Assembly: GCA_027943335.1 (NCBI GenBank) | Contig: BSBK01002159.1 | Coordinates: forward strand, 1,225,501 to 1,289,500 | DNA from: Chamaecyparis obtusa | Taxonomy: Eukaryota > Streptophyta > Pinopsida > Cupressales > Cupressaceae | Length of the DNA: 64,000 nucleotides | Reading direction: 5' to 3' | Part shown: one piece after another, positions 23,151 through 35,008 of the stretch | Position numbering within the stretch: the stretch's first letter is position 1 | How the letters are laid out: each line of letters starts with the position of its first letter | Translations under genes and position numbers: made by a program | The notes under the pieces: generated by a model | Told to the model about the DNA's origin: nothing | Databases searched by the model: none | What the model saw: the letters and a program-made list of their open reading frames with translations, nothing else

Positions 23151-23762
23151 ATCTGGCTGTAGTAGAGATGGGAACCCTTGGAGCAGTCTTAACCGACACC
23201 ATAGTAGAAGGAGGATCCGGGGTCAATGTGTTACCAGAAGAAACTTGGAAAAGATTGGGGAAACCTATAATTGTGGTTGCCGACCTTTCAACTCCTGGGA
23301 GAAGATCAGCACGGGATTAAACCCATCAGCATATTAATGGAACAATAGGTAACGGTCGATACCCAACCATTCGTGCTCGATTTCATAGTGATTTGTCTGG
23401 AGAGATAAGGGTATGACGCCATTCTCGGGAGAGGGTGGCTAGTGGAGGCTAAGGTCATCTGGCTGTAGTAGAGATGGGAACCCTTGGAGCAGTCTTAACC
23501 GACACCATAGTAGACGGAGGATCCGGGGTCAATGTGTTACCAGAAGAAACTTGGAAAAGATTGGGGAAACCTATTATTGTCGTTGCCGACCTTTCAACTC
23601 CTGGGAGAAGATCAGCACGGGATTAAACCCATCGGCATGTTAATGGCACAATAGGTAATGGTCGATACCCAACCATTTGTGCTCGATTTCATAGTGATTC
23701 GTCTGGAGAGATAAGGGTATGACGCCATTCTCGGGAGAGGGTGGCTAGTGGAGGCTAAGGTC
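23151..23762 (+). repeat. 306-bp tandem duplication of gypsy-1 protease region
   Basis: 23151-23456 and 23457-23762 are near-identical (both start ATCTGGCTGTAGTAGAGATG). Each carries the aspartic-protease core, read as VDGGSGVNVLPEETWKRLGK in the second copy, with frame damage downstream. 306 is a multiple of three, so this duplication alone keeps the frame. Confidence 0.9.
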
Positions 23763-24059
23763 AAGCATGACTGGAAGAGAAATTCTCTTTCTATAGAGAA
23801 GAGTGGCCGAAGATACACCATTGATCTGAAGACAAAATTGGTTAGTGAGGACCTGGCATCATCCTCGGAGTCCGAAGGAGAGGAGGACGAGGCAAGACAA
23901 AGAATGGAACCCAATAAGGAAGGAGTCCTGGAAATTGAAACACACTCCGACAATGACTTGGATTCCCTAAATGGACTATTTCACTGGCAGATGGAGGATT
24001 ATGAGGTATTTTCATGCAACATCCTCAAGGTAGACTAAGGGGACGAAAAACAAACTTTT

Positions 24060-25566
24060 TTGCCAGAATACATTGAGTACCAGGAGGGGGATGCCCGGGT
24101 GGCGGAGGATCCGACACACAAATTTGACAAAGACAAGCCAATCAAATATGAGGAACTGTCATTAAAAGTTGTGAACCTAGGAGATGAGGACAATCCAAAG
24201 AACATCTTCGTTCGGGATGATTGGAATCCCATACTTAAAGCAGCGGCCTTCAGGATCTTTATGAAATATAAAGATGTTTTTGCGTAGACCTACAAGGACT
24301 TAAAAGGGGTAACTCCAGAGTTGTGCGTCCACAAAATAAAGTTGGTAGACGGAGCGGTACCCGTCCAAAAGGGTCCTTACTGAATGAACAAAAACTATGC
24401 CGCATGAGTAAATGAGGAGATCCAATGAATACTGGAGGTAGGAATTATATTCAGAGTACAAATGAGAGAATGGGTATCTCCCATAGTCATCTCCTTGAAG
24501 AAAGAAGACAACCAGATCATGATATGTGTGGATTTATGATGTTTGAATGCGGTAACTATTAAGGACCCATTTCCTATACCATTCACAGAAAACATCCTAG
24601 AGGAAGTAGCGGGGCATGAAATTTATTTGTTTATGGATGGATTTTTCGAGTATAACCAGATATCCATCGTCGAGGAAGATAAGCTGAAGACAACCTTCAT
24701 GGTGGAAGATGGGGTATATGCCTATAATAGGATGCCCTTCGGGCTGTGCAACACCCCGACTACCTTTCAAAGAATAATTCTCCATATATTTGATGAAATG
24801 TTTGTGGGAAATTTCAAAACCTTCTTGGATGATTGGTCCATCTACAACACCGAGGACAACCGCATAGGAGTCCTTTGGGAGTGCAAGGAAAGATGCAGAA
24901 AGGCACGACTAGCGTTTAATCCGAAGAAGTTCTGCTTCATGGTACCACAGGGAAAACTACTCAGACACATTGTATGCCGAGCAGGACTTAAAACGAACCT
25001 TGACAAGCTGAGGGTGATCTTAGAAATAGAACCTCCCACAAATGTTAGTGGTGTAAAAACATTTCTTAGACATATTGGGTACTATCAGAGGTTCAACAAA
25101 CGGTATGCCCATGTGTCCTACCCGATGGACAAATTGACTCGGAAGACATAACCTTACGTATGGGGTACAAAACAAGGCGAGGCCTTCCAGGCTGGTGGCA
25201 GCACCTATTTTGACATATCCCAATTGGGACAAGGAATTTCATGTCCATGTGGATGCTTCAAACTTTGCTATCGGGGCAACACTGGCACAAACAGGGGATC
25301 ACGGGTTCGATCACCCAGTATACTTTGCAACTAGACTTCTCTCGAAGGCAGAGAAAAATTATAGCAGGATCGAAAGAGAAGCGTTGGGAATGGTCTATGC
25401 GGTGCAAAAGTTCTGGCACTACGTATTGGCGACCTCGTTCACCTTCTATGTGGACTATCAAGCTCTGATGTACCTAGTAAACAAACCCATAATATAAGGT
25501 CGGGTGAGTAGGTGGCTACTATTGTTACAAGAGTTCACTTTTAAAATCATAGTTAAACCTAGGAAG
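24060..25566 (+). pseudogene. Gypsy-1 reverse transcriptase and RNase H
   Basis: Copies element RNA into DNA. The start is a conserved lead-in (THKFDKDKPIKYEELSL). RT blocks follow: MNKNYAA, VSPIVISLKKE, NAVTIKDPFPIPF, YAYNRMPFGLCNTPTTFQ and the active-site block FLDDWSI near 24818. Then comes the RT tail (FLRHIGYYQRF). RNase H begins near 25195 (LTYPNWDKEFHVHVDASNFA; LSKAEKNYSRIEREALGMVY; FYVDYQALMYLVNKP) and ends at KPRKSH, where copia-1 interrupts it. Several tryptophan or arginine/glutamine codons have become stops, and one frame change lies near 25150. Confidence 0.88.
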
Positions 25567-25571
25567 AGTCA

Positions 25572-27008
25572 TGTTGGCATTAAGAGATGGTAATCGGTAA
25601 GCCTGCTACTGGTACATGGCAATTAAGGTATTGTCATTGATTGGCAAAAGAGGAAAGATGAAAGAGGTGCTTTGTCATCTCAATCTAAAGTCTAAAGATC
25701 TAAGGAGAACACCATTGGTGGATCGGTATGTAAAGACTAGTTTGGCAACCGGTGATACTATGCAAGAAAGAAGAGACTATCTGCTCATCAAAAGAAACCG
25801 ATCACTATGCAAAATGCATCGGCAGCCAAGGGAAGGATTCAATCGAGGATCGGGATACAACCGGTGTCAACTATCGCAACCAAGGATAAGGTGCAACCGG
25901 TAAGTTGAGGAAGGAAAAGTAACAAATCAAAGTACTTACCTGTTAACAACATGAGGAACTCAACCGATCAAGTGAAGACTTCGGTATGATAAGAAGAACC
26001 GAGAATGTCATAGTCAACTAACTATTTAAACCAACTCTTTGACCGGCATTTACTGCACTAAATCCGGAAGACTTTGAGTTAACATGGTGATAGGTTTGAG
26101 GTGCGTTCAAAAGTTTTAAAGCTGAAATCTGTGGCTTTAAAACAAGGAGTTATCTCATGTGAAGGAAAGATGCTTGACACGCATCTATTGTTTTCTTCAT
26201 AACGAAGTTAAAGCAAAGGCATGCATCGAATGTTTCTTCAGAAAACTAATACTCTTTTGGGTGATAAATCCAAAGGAGATCTATAATTAGGTCATGCATG
26301 AGAAGCACAATTAGGGCAAGAACTCTATATATTCTTGTATCTGTCTAGAACATAGTTTGCCTTCATTCTACCGAAGAAAAGAGTGAACCTGTACGCTGAA
26401 AAAGCTAGGGTGAATAGAAAAGAGAAGAGAGAGAAGAGTGTGTAGAGAAGCGCAACAGTAAAGGAGAACACACCTGAGGCGACCGGTGATGCTTCTCAGT
26501 TGAGCATAATAGAGATCTTATCAGGCTATGCAAAGCCATTTATAAAAGGTCAAAACCCTCTACTATTTTTTAATAATTACAATAGCTAAATCCTAGTATT
26601 TTGGGTGGACTTTAACAGGTCCCTTGTATCAAATCCCTTAACCGGGTGACATCTTGTAAGGTGTTCTAAGTCCTCTAACAAGGTAGGCACTCACTGGCCT
26701 TATTGTACCGAATCCCTTAACCGGGTTGCATCTAATAGTGCGTTCTAATCCTTTAACAGGGAAGGCTCCTAACAAAGTGCACTTCAGAAGAGTGCAGAAT
26801 TTGTGAAGTCTCCTCACACCGTGGTTTTCACCCAAATTGGGTTTCCACGTGATAAATCTGGTGTCATTGTGTGATTGATTGCTTGCTGTTATTTTATGCT
26901 TGAATCTGTTTAGCTTACAGTTATAAGTATACTTGATCAAATTTATTTAAAATAAGTTTTATAGGTGCCGATTCACCCCTCCCCTCTCAGCACCAGTTGG
27001 GACTGTCA
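25572..27008 (+). repeat. Copia-1 5' LTR
   Basis: Begins TGTTGGCATTAAG and ends GGGACTGTCA; 1,437 bp. TATA-like CTATATATTC near 26325 is followed by four leader repeats near 26630, 26667, 26710 and 26748. The block after the TATA (about 26335-26420) is missing from the 3' LTR. Confidence 0.93.
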
Positions 27009-27010
27009 AT

Positions 27011-27028
27011 TGGTATCAGAGCTCTGGT
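27011..27028 (+). other. Copia-1 primer-binding site
   Basis: TGGTATCAGAGCTCTGGT, two bases after the LTR end, complementary to the 3' end of initiator methionine tRNA as in most plant copia elements. Confidence 0.85.
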
Positions 27029-27069
27029 TTATTTTCTTTACTACTTAACTGCACAAAGAAAAAGTCAAG

Positions 27070-30000
27070 ATGATGAGAAAGGAAGGACCAAAGTTTTCAT
27101 AGGAAAACTTTACTTTGTGGTGCAGCAGAATGAAGCTGTACATGAAGACCATCGGAGACCAATATTGGACTCATGTAACCACTGATTACAGTGAACCCTC
27201 TGGTACCCTAACACCTGATGAATTGAAGATCAAAACTGAACACACGGCTGCTATGGATATGATAGACAACACATTACATGATCATGTCTATGCTGAGATT
27301 GAAAATCTAAAATCTACTCACAAGATGTGGGCTAAGCTGCAACTGGTATATGGAGGGGACCTAAATGTTCAAAGAGCCAAGGTTGAAAGCCTCAGAGGAA
27401 AGTATGATGACATGAGCATGAATTAAGGAGAAGACATTGAGCAATACAACAACTGGATCAAAGAAGTGATCTACTCTATCAAAAGCGCTGGAGGAAAGCT
27501 GAGTGAAGAGGAGGTGGTTAGCAAAATACTGAGAACGCCCAAACCTTATTATGCCATCAAGATCTTTGCTATTCAAGACCTCAGATTTGTGACCACAGAT
27601 CAAGTCACTCTAGACTCCCTAATCGATAAGTTCACTACATTTCAATTGAGTAATTTTGACAATAGCTTACCCATTCAGGAAGCAACTTTTAAGTCTTCTA
27701 TCAATACCTCTTCCACCAAAAAGGGAAGAGAAACCGGTAACTGCTCTACCGGTTAAGATTGGTAATCTTGTTGAGAATTTGCTCTCAAAAGAGATGGAGC
27801 AAGATGAGTTTGAGGCACTCATCACTAGGAGGTTTCCCAGAGGAAAAAGGAAGTATAAAGGGAAGCTTCCTCTGAAATGTTTCTCTTGCAATAAGATAGG
27901 ACATATTGTTGCAAAATGTCTGGATAATGATAACAAAGACAAGAGCAACCGGTTCAAGAGTAAAGCAAAGCAGTGCTACCTTGCAGAAGGAGTCACAAAT
28001 AATGAATCTGAAGACTCTGAAGATCCAGAAATTGCATTTGTTGCAATAACGGAAGAGAGCCCAATGGTAAGTGAAATGACACTTATCTCAAAATCTCATT
28101 AGCATGATGATTGGATCATTGACAGCGGATGCACTCACCATATGACCGGTGATATAAACAAATTTATCAGCTTGAAGCTCAATGATGGCGGATCAGTAAC
28201 CTTCAGAAATAATGCTCCCTATGCTATCCAAGGTAAAGGTTCTATTGCACTCAGCAATAAAGCTGTCTGTGAAGATGTGTACTGGGTATAAGGACTCAAG
28301 TACAATTTAATGAGTGTTGCACAATTGAACAACAAAGGATTCTTGTTGGAATTTGGACAAGGTTCCTGTGTAGTCAAGAATCAATCCGGAGCTCATATTG
28401 CAACTGGTAGACAGAGCAAAGTGAATCTATTCTACCTAGACTCAATGGAAGGAGCCTGTCTCATTGCATCAGTCAAAGGAGAATCAAGCAAAATTTGTCT
28501 CTTATCCAAAAAAGACAATAGCTAGTTGTGGCACAAGAGGCTCTGCCACATAAACTTTGACAGTATTGTCAAAGTGAGCAAAAAGAAATCAGTTAAAGGA
28601 CTCCCTGAGATTACAAAACCCATCAGAGGTGTTTGTAAAGATTGTCAATTAGGAAAACTAACAGGAACAAATTTCAACAGTACATCTTTCTCTGCTGAAA
28701 ATGTTCTAGATCTTGTGCACACAGATTTGTGTGGACCGATGAGAACAAAGAGCTACTATGGAGACCGGTACTTCATGCTCTTTGTAGATGACTTTTCAAG
28801 AATGATGCGGACACTCTTTCTCACAGAGAAATTAGAGACATTTCACATTTTTAAAATCTACAAGGCTAGAGTGGAGGAGACTGGTAAAAACTTGAAGTGT
28901 CTGAGATCAGATAGAGGAGGCAAATACACTTCTCAAGAGTTCACTCACTACTGTGAGGAACATGTCATAAAGAGGCAGCTATCTGGACCTAGGATTCCTC
29001 AGCAAAATGGAGTAGCAGAAAGAAGAAACAGGACATTGATTGACTGTGCAAGAACCATGTTGATTCAGAAGGATCTTCCTCATCACTTCTGGAGAGAAGC
29101 TATCAGCACTGCTGTCTACACACTGAACCGAGTTCAAGTAAAAAAAGGAACCGGTAAGACCCCCTATGAACTATGGTTCAATCATACTCCTAGTGTAGGA
29201 TACTTTAGAATTTTTGGTAGTGATTGTTACATTAAAAGAGATATGTTCTCTGGGAAGTTTGAGCCCAAAAGTGATGAAAGAATATTTCTGGGTTACTCTA
29301 CCAAAAGTAAAGCCTATTGGTGTCTGAACAAGAGAACGGGAAATTGAAAGCATCAATGTAAAAGTTGATGAACATTCAGAACCAATTAAGATCGGTCATA
29401 ATGAATATGACAATCTGGAAGGTCAAAATGAAGGAAATCTTTTTGAGTTCAATGAAGTAACAACTGAAGATGAAAGAGAAGAACCATGTAAACAGACATC
29501 TGGAGTGGGAGGTTGTACCTGAAGTTGACAAACCAACACAAGATGATGAACAAGAAGATGTTAATGACCATGATGAAGAAATTGCTCAACTGGAAGAACT
29601 TGACTGGGAACAGAGACCGGTTCTCCCAAGGTATATCACATATCACTCAATTGATAATATAATTGGGGACAAACATGCATATGTCCTAACTAGGAAAAAG
29701 GTCAGAGAGAATATCTGTTTGTTCTCCTGTATAGAGCCCAAAACCACCATGGAAGCTCTAGAAGATGAAAATTGGGTCAAGGCCATGGAGGAAGAAATTG
29801 AGCAAATAGAAAAGAATGATACATGGGTGCTTGTGCCTAGACCATAGGACAAGAATGTCATTGTGACAAAGTGGGTCTACAGGAACAAGTTGAATGAAGA
29901 ACGGAAAGTCATAAGAAATAAAACAAGACTGGTCTGCAAAGGGTATGCCTAGGAAGCTGGACTAGACTATGGAGAAACTTTTGCACCTGTGGCCAAATTG

Positions 30001-31264
30001 GAAGGAGTAAGAATTCTTCTTGCGTATGCTGCTCACAAGAAATTCAAAGTATACCAGATGGATGTCAAGTCTGCATTGCTGAATGAAATACTGGAGGAAG
30101 AAGTTTACATTGAACAACTGGAAGGCTTCACATCTACACAAAAAGGTGGCATGGTTTGTAAACTGAAAAAGGATCTCTATGAGCTAAAGCAAGCTCCAAG
30201 GGCTTGGTATGAGAGGTTGCATTCATACCTCCTGACCATATGATTCACAAGAACCGGGGACAACATGTATCTCAAGAACAAAAAAGATGGGAACATAATT
30301 GCTGAAATCTTTGTGGATGACATCATCTTTGGAGGAGATGACAGGATGAGCAAAGCCTTTGCTAAAGAAATGAAGAAAGAATTTGAGATGTCTATGATAG
30401 GAGCCATAAAATTCTTCATTGGACTACAAGTCCATCAGATAAAAGAAGGTATCTTTATCCTTCATACCAAGTATGTAAAAGAAATTCTTAAGACTTTCGG
30501 ACTTGAAGAATCCAAACCGGTTGGTACTCCAATGCTAACTAACCTCAAGTTATCAAAGGAAGATGATGCAAAAGAAGTGAATGAAACACTGTATCGGTCC
30601 ATGATAGGGAAATTATAGTATGCAGTACACAATAGACCGAACATTGCACATGCAATTGGCATAGTTGCAAAATTCTCTGCAAACCCCAAAGAGACACATC
30701 TGATAGTAGTGAAGAGAATTTTCAGATACCTAAAGGGTACTAAGGAGTATGGCTTGTACTTTCCTCACAAGGGAGGCTTCCAAGTAAAGGTTTACACAGA
30801 TGGAGACTGGGTTGGAAATATCGATTATAGAAAGAGCACAAGTGGTGGTGCATTCTTTCTCGGTGGAAGGATTGTGTCATAGATAAGCAAGAAATAGAAT
30901 TGCATCTCATAGTCTACAGCAGAAGCTGAATATGTTGCTGCAACAATCAATTGCACACAGGTAATCTGGATCAAACAACTACCGGAAGGAATCCAAGAAC
31001 AGATACCTGAACCAATTGCAATCTACTGTGATAGCACCAGTGCAATAAACATATCCAAAAACCCTGTCATGCACTCCAAGACAAAAGCACATTGCCATCA
31101 AGTATCATTACTTGAGAGAGCTAGTGCAAAACAAAGAGGTAAGATTGGAGTATGTTCCCACCAAAGAATAGATTGTTGATATCTTTACAAAGCCACTACC
31201 AAAGAGTACTTTTGAGTATCTCAGAGGTAAACTAGGGGTGATACCCCTTCCTGATCATCAGTAA
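27070..31264 (+). pseudogene. Copia-1 gag-pol polyprotein
   Basis: Single gag-pol frame in Ty1/copia order. Gag of the UBN2 type (NFTLWCSRMKLYMKTIGDQY; LQLVYGGDLNVQRAKVESLR) with knuckle CFSCNKIGHIVAKC at 27878. Protease with WIIDSGCTHHMTG near 28112. Pre-integrase zinc module from WHKRLCHINFDSI (28529). Integrase core with HTDLCGP, CLRSDRGGKY and PQQNGVAERRNRT (to about 29050). Reverse transcriptase from DTWVLVPRP (29818) through [13 protein letters not shown] to FVDDIIFGGDDRM (30312). RNase H to a stop at 31264. About ten in-frame stops (for example in the RT start and at 30241) and several frame changes; several look like C-to-T changes of CAG or CGA. Confidence 0.93.
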
Positions 31265-31553
31265 AATAACAAAGGTGATCATCAGTTCATTATGCTTCAA
31301 CAAAGGATTTCACCTCATCTTATCTGGACTGATGAAAAGGACTGTCGCTAGAAGGGTGAGCAGATTTGATAAAGGTAGCCTTTCTGACTAGCCTTTGGCA
31401 TTATTGTCAAAAGGGGGAGAGTTTGGCAATACAATAAACCGGTAGATGGCAGGCTGATAGTGACAGCCCACAGAAGATTGTTAGATTGTTGGCATAAGGA
31501 TAGGTGACATGATTGCCTATTAAGGTTTTGTCATCAATGCCAAAGGGGGAGAT
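31265..31553 (+). other. Copia-1 3' untranslated region and PPT
   Basis: Non-coding end of copia-1. The PPT CAAAGGGGGAGAT (31541-31553) directly precedes the 3' LTR. A similar AAAGGGGGAGA near 31409 may be a second, older tract. Confidence 0.7.
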
Positions 31554-32908
31554 TGTTGGCATTAAGAGATGGTAACCGGTAAGCCTGCTACTGGTACATG
31601 GCAATTAAAGTATTGTGAGTGATTGGCAAAAAAGGAAAGAGGAAAGAGGTGCTTTGCCATCTCAATCTAAGGTCCAAGAATCTAACGAGAACACCAGTGG
31701 TGGATCGGTACGTAAAGATTGGTTTGGCAACCGATGATACTATGCAAGAAAGAAGAGACTATCTGCTCATCAAAAGAAACCGGTCACTAAGCAAAATACA
31801 TCGGCAGCCAATGGAAGGATTCAACCGAGGACCGGGATACAACCAATGTCAACTACGCAACCAAGGATAAGGTGCAATTGGTAAGCTGAGGAAGGAAAAG
31901 TGACAGGTCAAAGTACTTACCTGTTCACAACATGAAGATCTCAACCGATCAAGTGAAGACTTCGGTATGATAAGAAGAACTAGGAAAGTCATAGTTAACT
32001 AACTATTTAAACCAACTCTTTGACCGGGATTTACTGCACTAAATCCGGAAGACTTTGAGTTAACATGGTGATAGGTTTGAGGCGCGTTTAAAAGTTTTAA
32101 AGCCGAAATCTGTGGCTTTAAAACAAGGAGTTATCTCATGCGAAAGAAAGATGCTTGACACGCATCTATTGTTTTCTTCATAAAAAAGTTAAAGCAAGGG
32201 CATGCATCGGATGTTTCTTCAGAAAACTAATACTCTTCTGGGTGATGAATCCAAAGAAGATCTGTAATTAGGTCATGCATGAGAAGCACAATTAGGGCAA
32301 GAACTCTATATATTCAAAGAGAAGAAGAGAGAGAAGAGTGTGCAGAGAAGCATAACAGTAAAGGAGAACACACTTGCAGCGACCGGTGATGCTTCTCAGT
32401 TGAGCATAATAGAGATCTTATCTAGCTATGCAAAGCCATTTGTAAAAGGTCAAAACCCTCTATTGTTTTCTAATAATTACAATAGCTAAATCCTAGTATT
32501 TTAGGTGGACTTTAACAGGTCCCTTATATCAAATCCCTTAATCGAGTGACATCTTGTAAGGTGTTCTAAGTCCTCTAACAAGGCAAGCACTAACCGGCCT
32601 TATTGTATCAAATCCCTTAACCGGGTTGCATCTAATAGTGCGTTGTAATCCTTTAACAGGGAAGGCTCCTAATAGGGCGCACTTCAAAAGAGTGCAGAAT
32701 TTGTGAGGTCTCCTCACACCGTGCTTTTCACCCTAATTGGGCTTCCACGTGATAAATTTGGTGTCACTGTGTGATTGATTGCTTGATGTTATTTTATGCT
32801 TGAATCTGTTTAGCTTACGATTATAAGTATATTTCATCAGATTTATTTAAAAGAAGTTTTATAGGTATTGATTCACCCCTCCTCTCTCAGCACCGGTTGG
32901 GACTATCA
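31554..32908 (+). repeat. Copia-1 3' LTR
   Basis: Begins TGTTGGCATTAAG and ends GGGACTATCA; 1,355 bp, shorter than its partner mainly by an 80-odd-bp gap after the TATA region (32310-32320). Scattered substitutions against the 5' LTR show that the insertion is not recent. Confidence 0.93.
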
Positions 32909-32913
32909 AGTCA

Positions 32914-34250
32914 TGTAAATGCGGATCATCTATCTCGGAGTAAATCAGGGGAACCACCCCAGGGGGTGGATGATGATTTTCCATATGCCCACCTGTCCAG
33001 AATAGCAATTTTACCTCCCTGGTATACAAGTATTGGGGAGTACTTATCTACAGGCCAATTTCCTCCAACAATGCAACGAGGCGAACGACGGAAGATAGTT
33101 TTGAAGAGAAAAACATTTCAACTAATCAATGGACTTTTGTATAAGATGGCACTCGACTAGATCCTCCGACGGTGTGTGATGGAAGAAGTTCGAAGAGTAC
33201 TCTGGGAAGCCCACGAGGGTCCTACGGGAGGACTCATGGGTCCAGATACAACTGCTCGGAAGGTATTACTTGCAAGACTATGGTGGCTGACCTTGTGCAA
33301 TGATGCGCGGGAATGGGTGACAAGCTGCGATACATGCCAGAGGGCAGGAAAACCATTGAAGAGGGACTTCATGCCACTCAACTATTCTCAGGCACAAGAA
33401 TTATTTGAAAGGTGGGGACTTGATTTCGTGGGACCCCTTAAGGCAAGCAAGGCACGAAGATGTAGGTATATCGTCGTAGGCACAGAATACTTGACGAAGT
33501 GGGCTGAAACACGGGCCCTACTAGACAATTCAGCTGTAAGTACCGCACGGTTCATTTATGAACAAAAATCACTAGGTATGGCATACCTGTCCATCTTACG
33601 AGCGACCAAGGGGAACACTTCGTGAACCACATAATAAGGCAATGACGGAGTTTAAAATATTTAATTCATTTTCAAGTCCCTGCTACCCACGGGCGAATGG
33701 TCAAGCGGAAGCAACTAACAAGGTACTAGTCAGTCATCTACAAATCTTGTGGGGTCAAAGGGGCAAGTTGGGAAGAAAGACTTCCCTCAGCGTTGTGGGC
33801 CTACCGTACGACATATAAAGTCACTACTGGACAAACCCCATTTCAACTGATGTATGGACAAGAGGCTGTTGTGCCTATTGAATTTATGGTAACAAGTTTG
33901 AGGATAGCCGTTGAGAACAGATTAGGGGACATAGAAAGCTTGAAGGAATAATTGTATAACCTCAATAAGCTCAAAGAGAAACGATTGCTGGCACAATGGG
34001 CGATGGAGAGTGTCCAAGGACTTAGGAAGGTCTGGCATGATAAACATCTAAAGCGGACATAGTTCACACCAGGACAGTTGGTCCTTAAGTATAATGGGTA
34101 GAATGAGATTAAGCCGGGCAAATTCAAAGTTAAATGGCTAGGACCTTACAAAGGTTCGCAAAGTCGGGAACAACAGTGCAATCAAGTTATGGACGATAGT
34201 TGGAGAGGAGATACCCAACACAGTCAACGGGTCAAAACTGAAATTATAGC
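32914..34250 (+). pseudogene. Gypsy-1 integrase (right of copia-1)
   Basis: Continues the RNase H end directly (VNADHLSRSKSGEPP). It shows the integrase zinc-binding module ending in CDTCQRAGKP (near 33330), the catalytic-core start RWGLDFVGPLKASKARRCRY (near 33410) and YLTKWAETRAL. After about 33600 the frame is broken, but ANGQAEATNKVL (near 33693) and TPFQLMYGQEAVVPIEF (near 33835) place the end of the core. The C-terminal region to about 34250 is worn. Confidence 0.85.
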
Positions 34251-34339
34251 ACGAACAGGGGAGGGAAGTAGACTCCACTCATCGAGGCTAGATTCGTCAT
34301 CCGATATCTAGAATTCAAAAAAAAAAAAAATTGAAGTAA

Positions 34340-34800
34340 AAAAAAAAAGTCTGTATGTTGTACGGCCAACAACCGTACGGTTCCAAAATGTTTGTATGAT
34401 GTCGTACGACCAACGACCGTACAGTGTCATACGAAGAAAATAAGCCACCAAATATAAAAGGTTGTACGGTAGCATCACCATACGGAAACACCCGAGAGAC
34501 ACATTTAAAACACCGTACGACACGCGTGGAACAAAAGGAGGGCAAGGCACACGTGAAATAAAACACCGTACGGCACGCACGCTAAGGAGGAAAAAACACC
34601 CTACGGAAGGAGGAAAAACACCCTATGGAAGGAAGTCGCCAGGAGAGAAGACCATATGGCTCATCTGCTCTGCATACAACTGTCGTACGACGAGCCAAAG
34701 AAAAGCATAAGCCACAACAGTGTACGGAATCAGCACGTGGAGGAGCAGAGTGGAATCATTTTGTCGTACGACCGTATGGCACCCTATATGTAAAGCGGAG
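34340..34800 (+). promoter_or_regulatory. CGTAC-rich spacer between integrase and extra ORF
   Basis: About nine exact GTAC cores, most as CGTACG(G) or CCGTACG (near 34373, 34402, 34417, 34463, 34512, 34565, 34684, 34721, 34764), plus one-base variants CATACGG and CCTACGG, in about 450 bp after an A-tract. No reading frame is supported here. CGTAC is the core recognised by plant SBP/SPL transcription factors; that these are sites is inference. Confidence 0.5.
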
Positions 34801-35008
34801 AAGGCGTCAGCAGACCAAATTGAATTGGTGGTTGTGGCAAGTGGAAGTCTGGTAAACACAGGGCAACCATGCAAAGCCACCAGGTAGCTAGGGATTTCTA
34901 AGCGGTTATCTTTTCATACAAAAGAAGGCAAGTAGAGAGAAACAGTTAATGGACACAAGAAGAAAAAAAATGAACTAGAGGAAGCAACTACAGGCATCTA
35001 ACACAGCC

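Larger units (their letters stand above)
25572..32908 (+). mobile_element. Copia-1: Ty1/copia element nested in gypsy-1
   Basis: Complete structure: 5' LTR, PBS, gag-pol, PPT, 3' LTR, flanked by the 5-bp duplication AGTCA (25567-25571 and 32909-32913). Removing it rejoins the gypsy-1 frame across KSH/VNADHLSR, which confirms the insertion. Many stops and an 80-odd-bp LTR length difference mark it as old. Confidence 0.95.
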
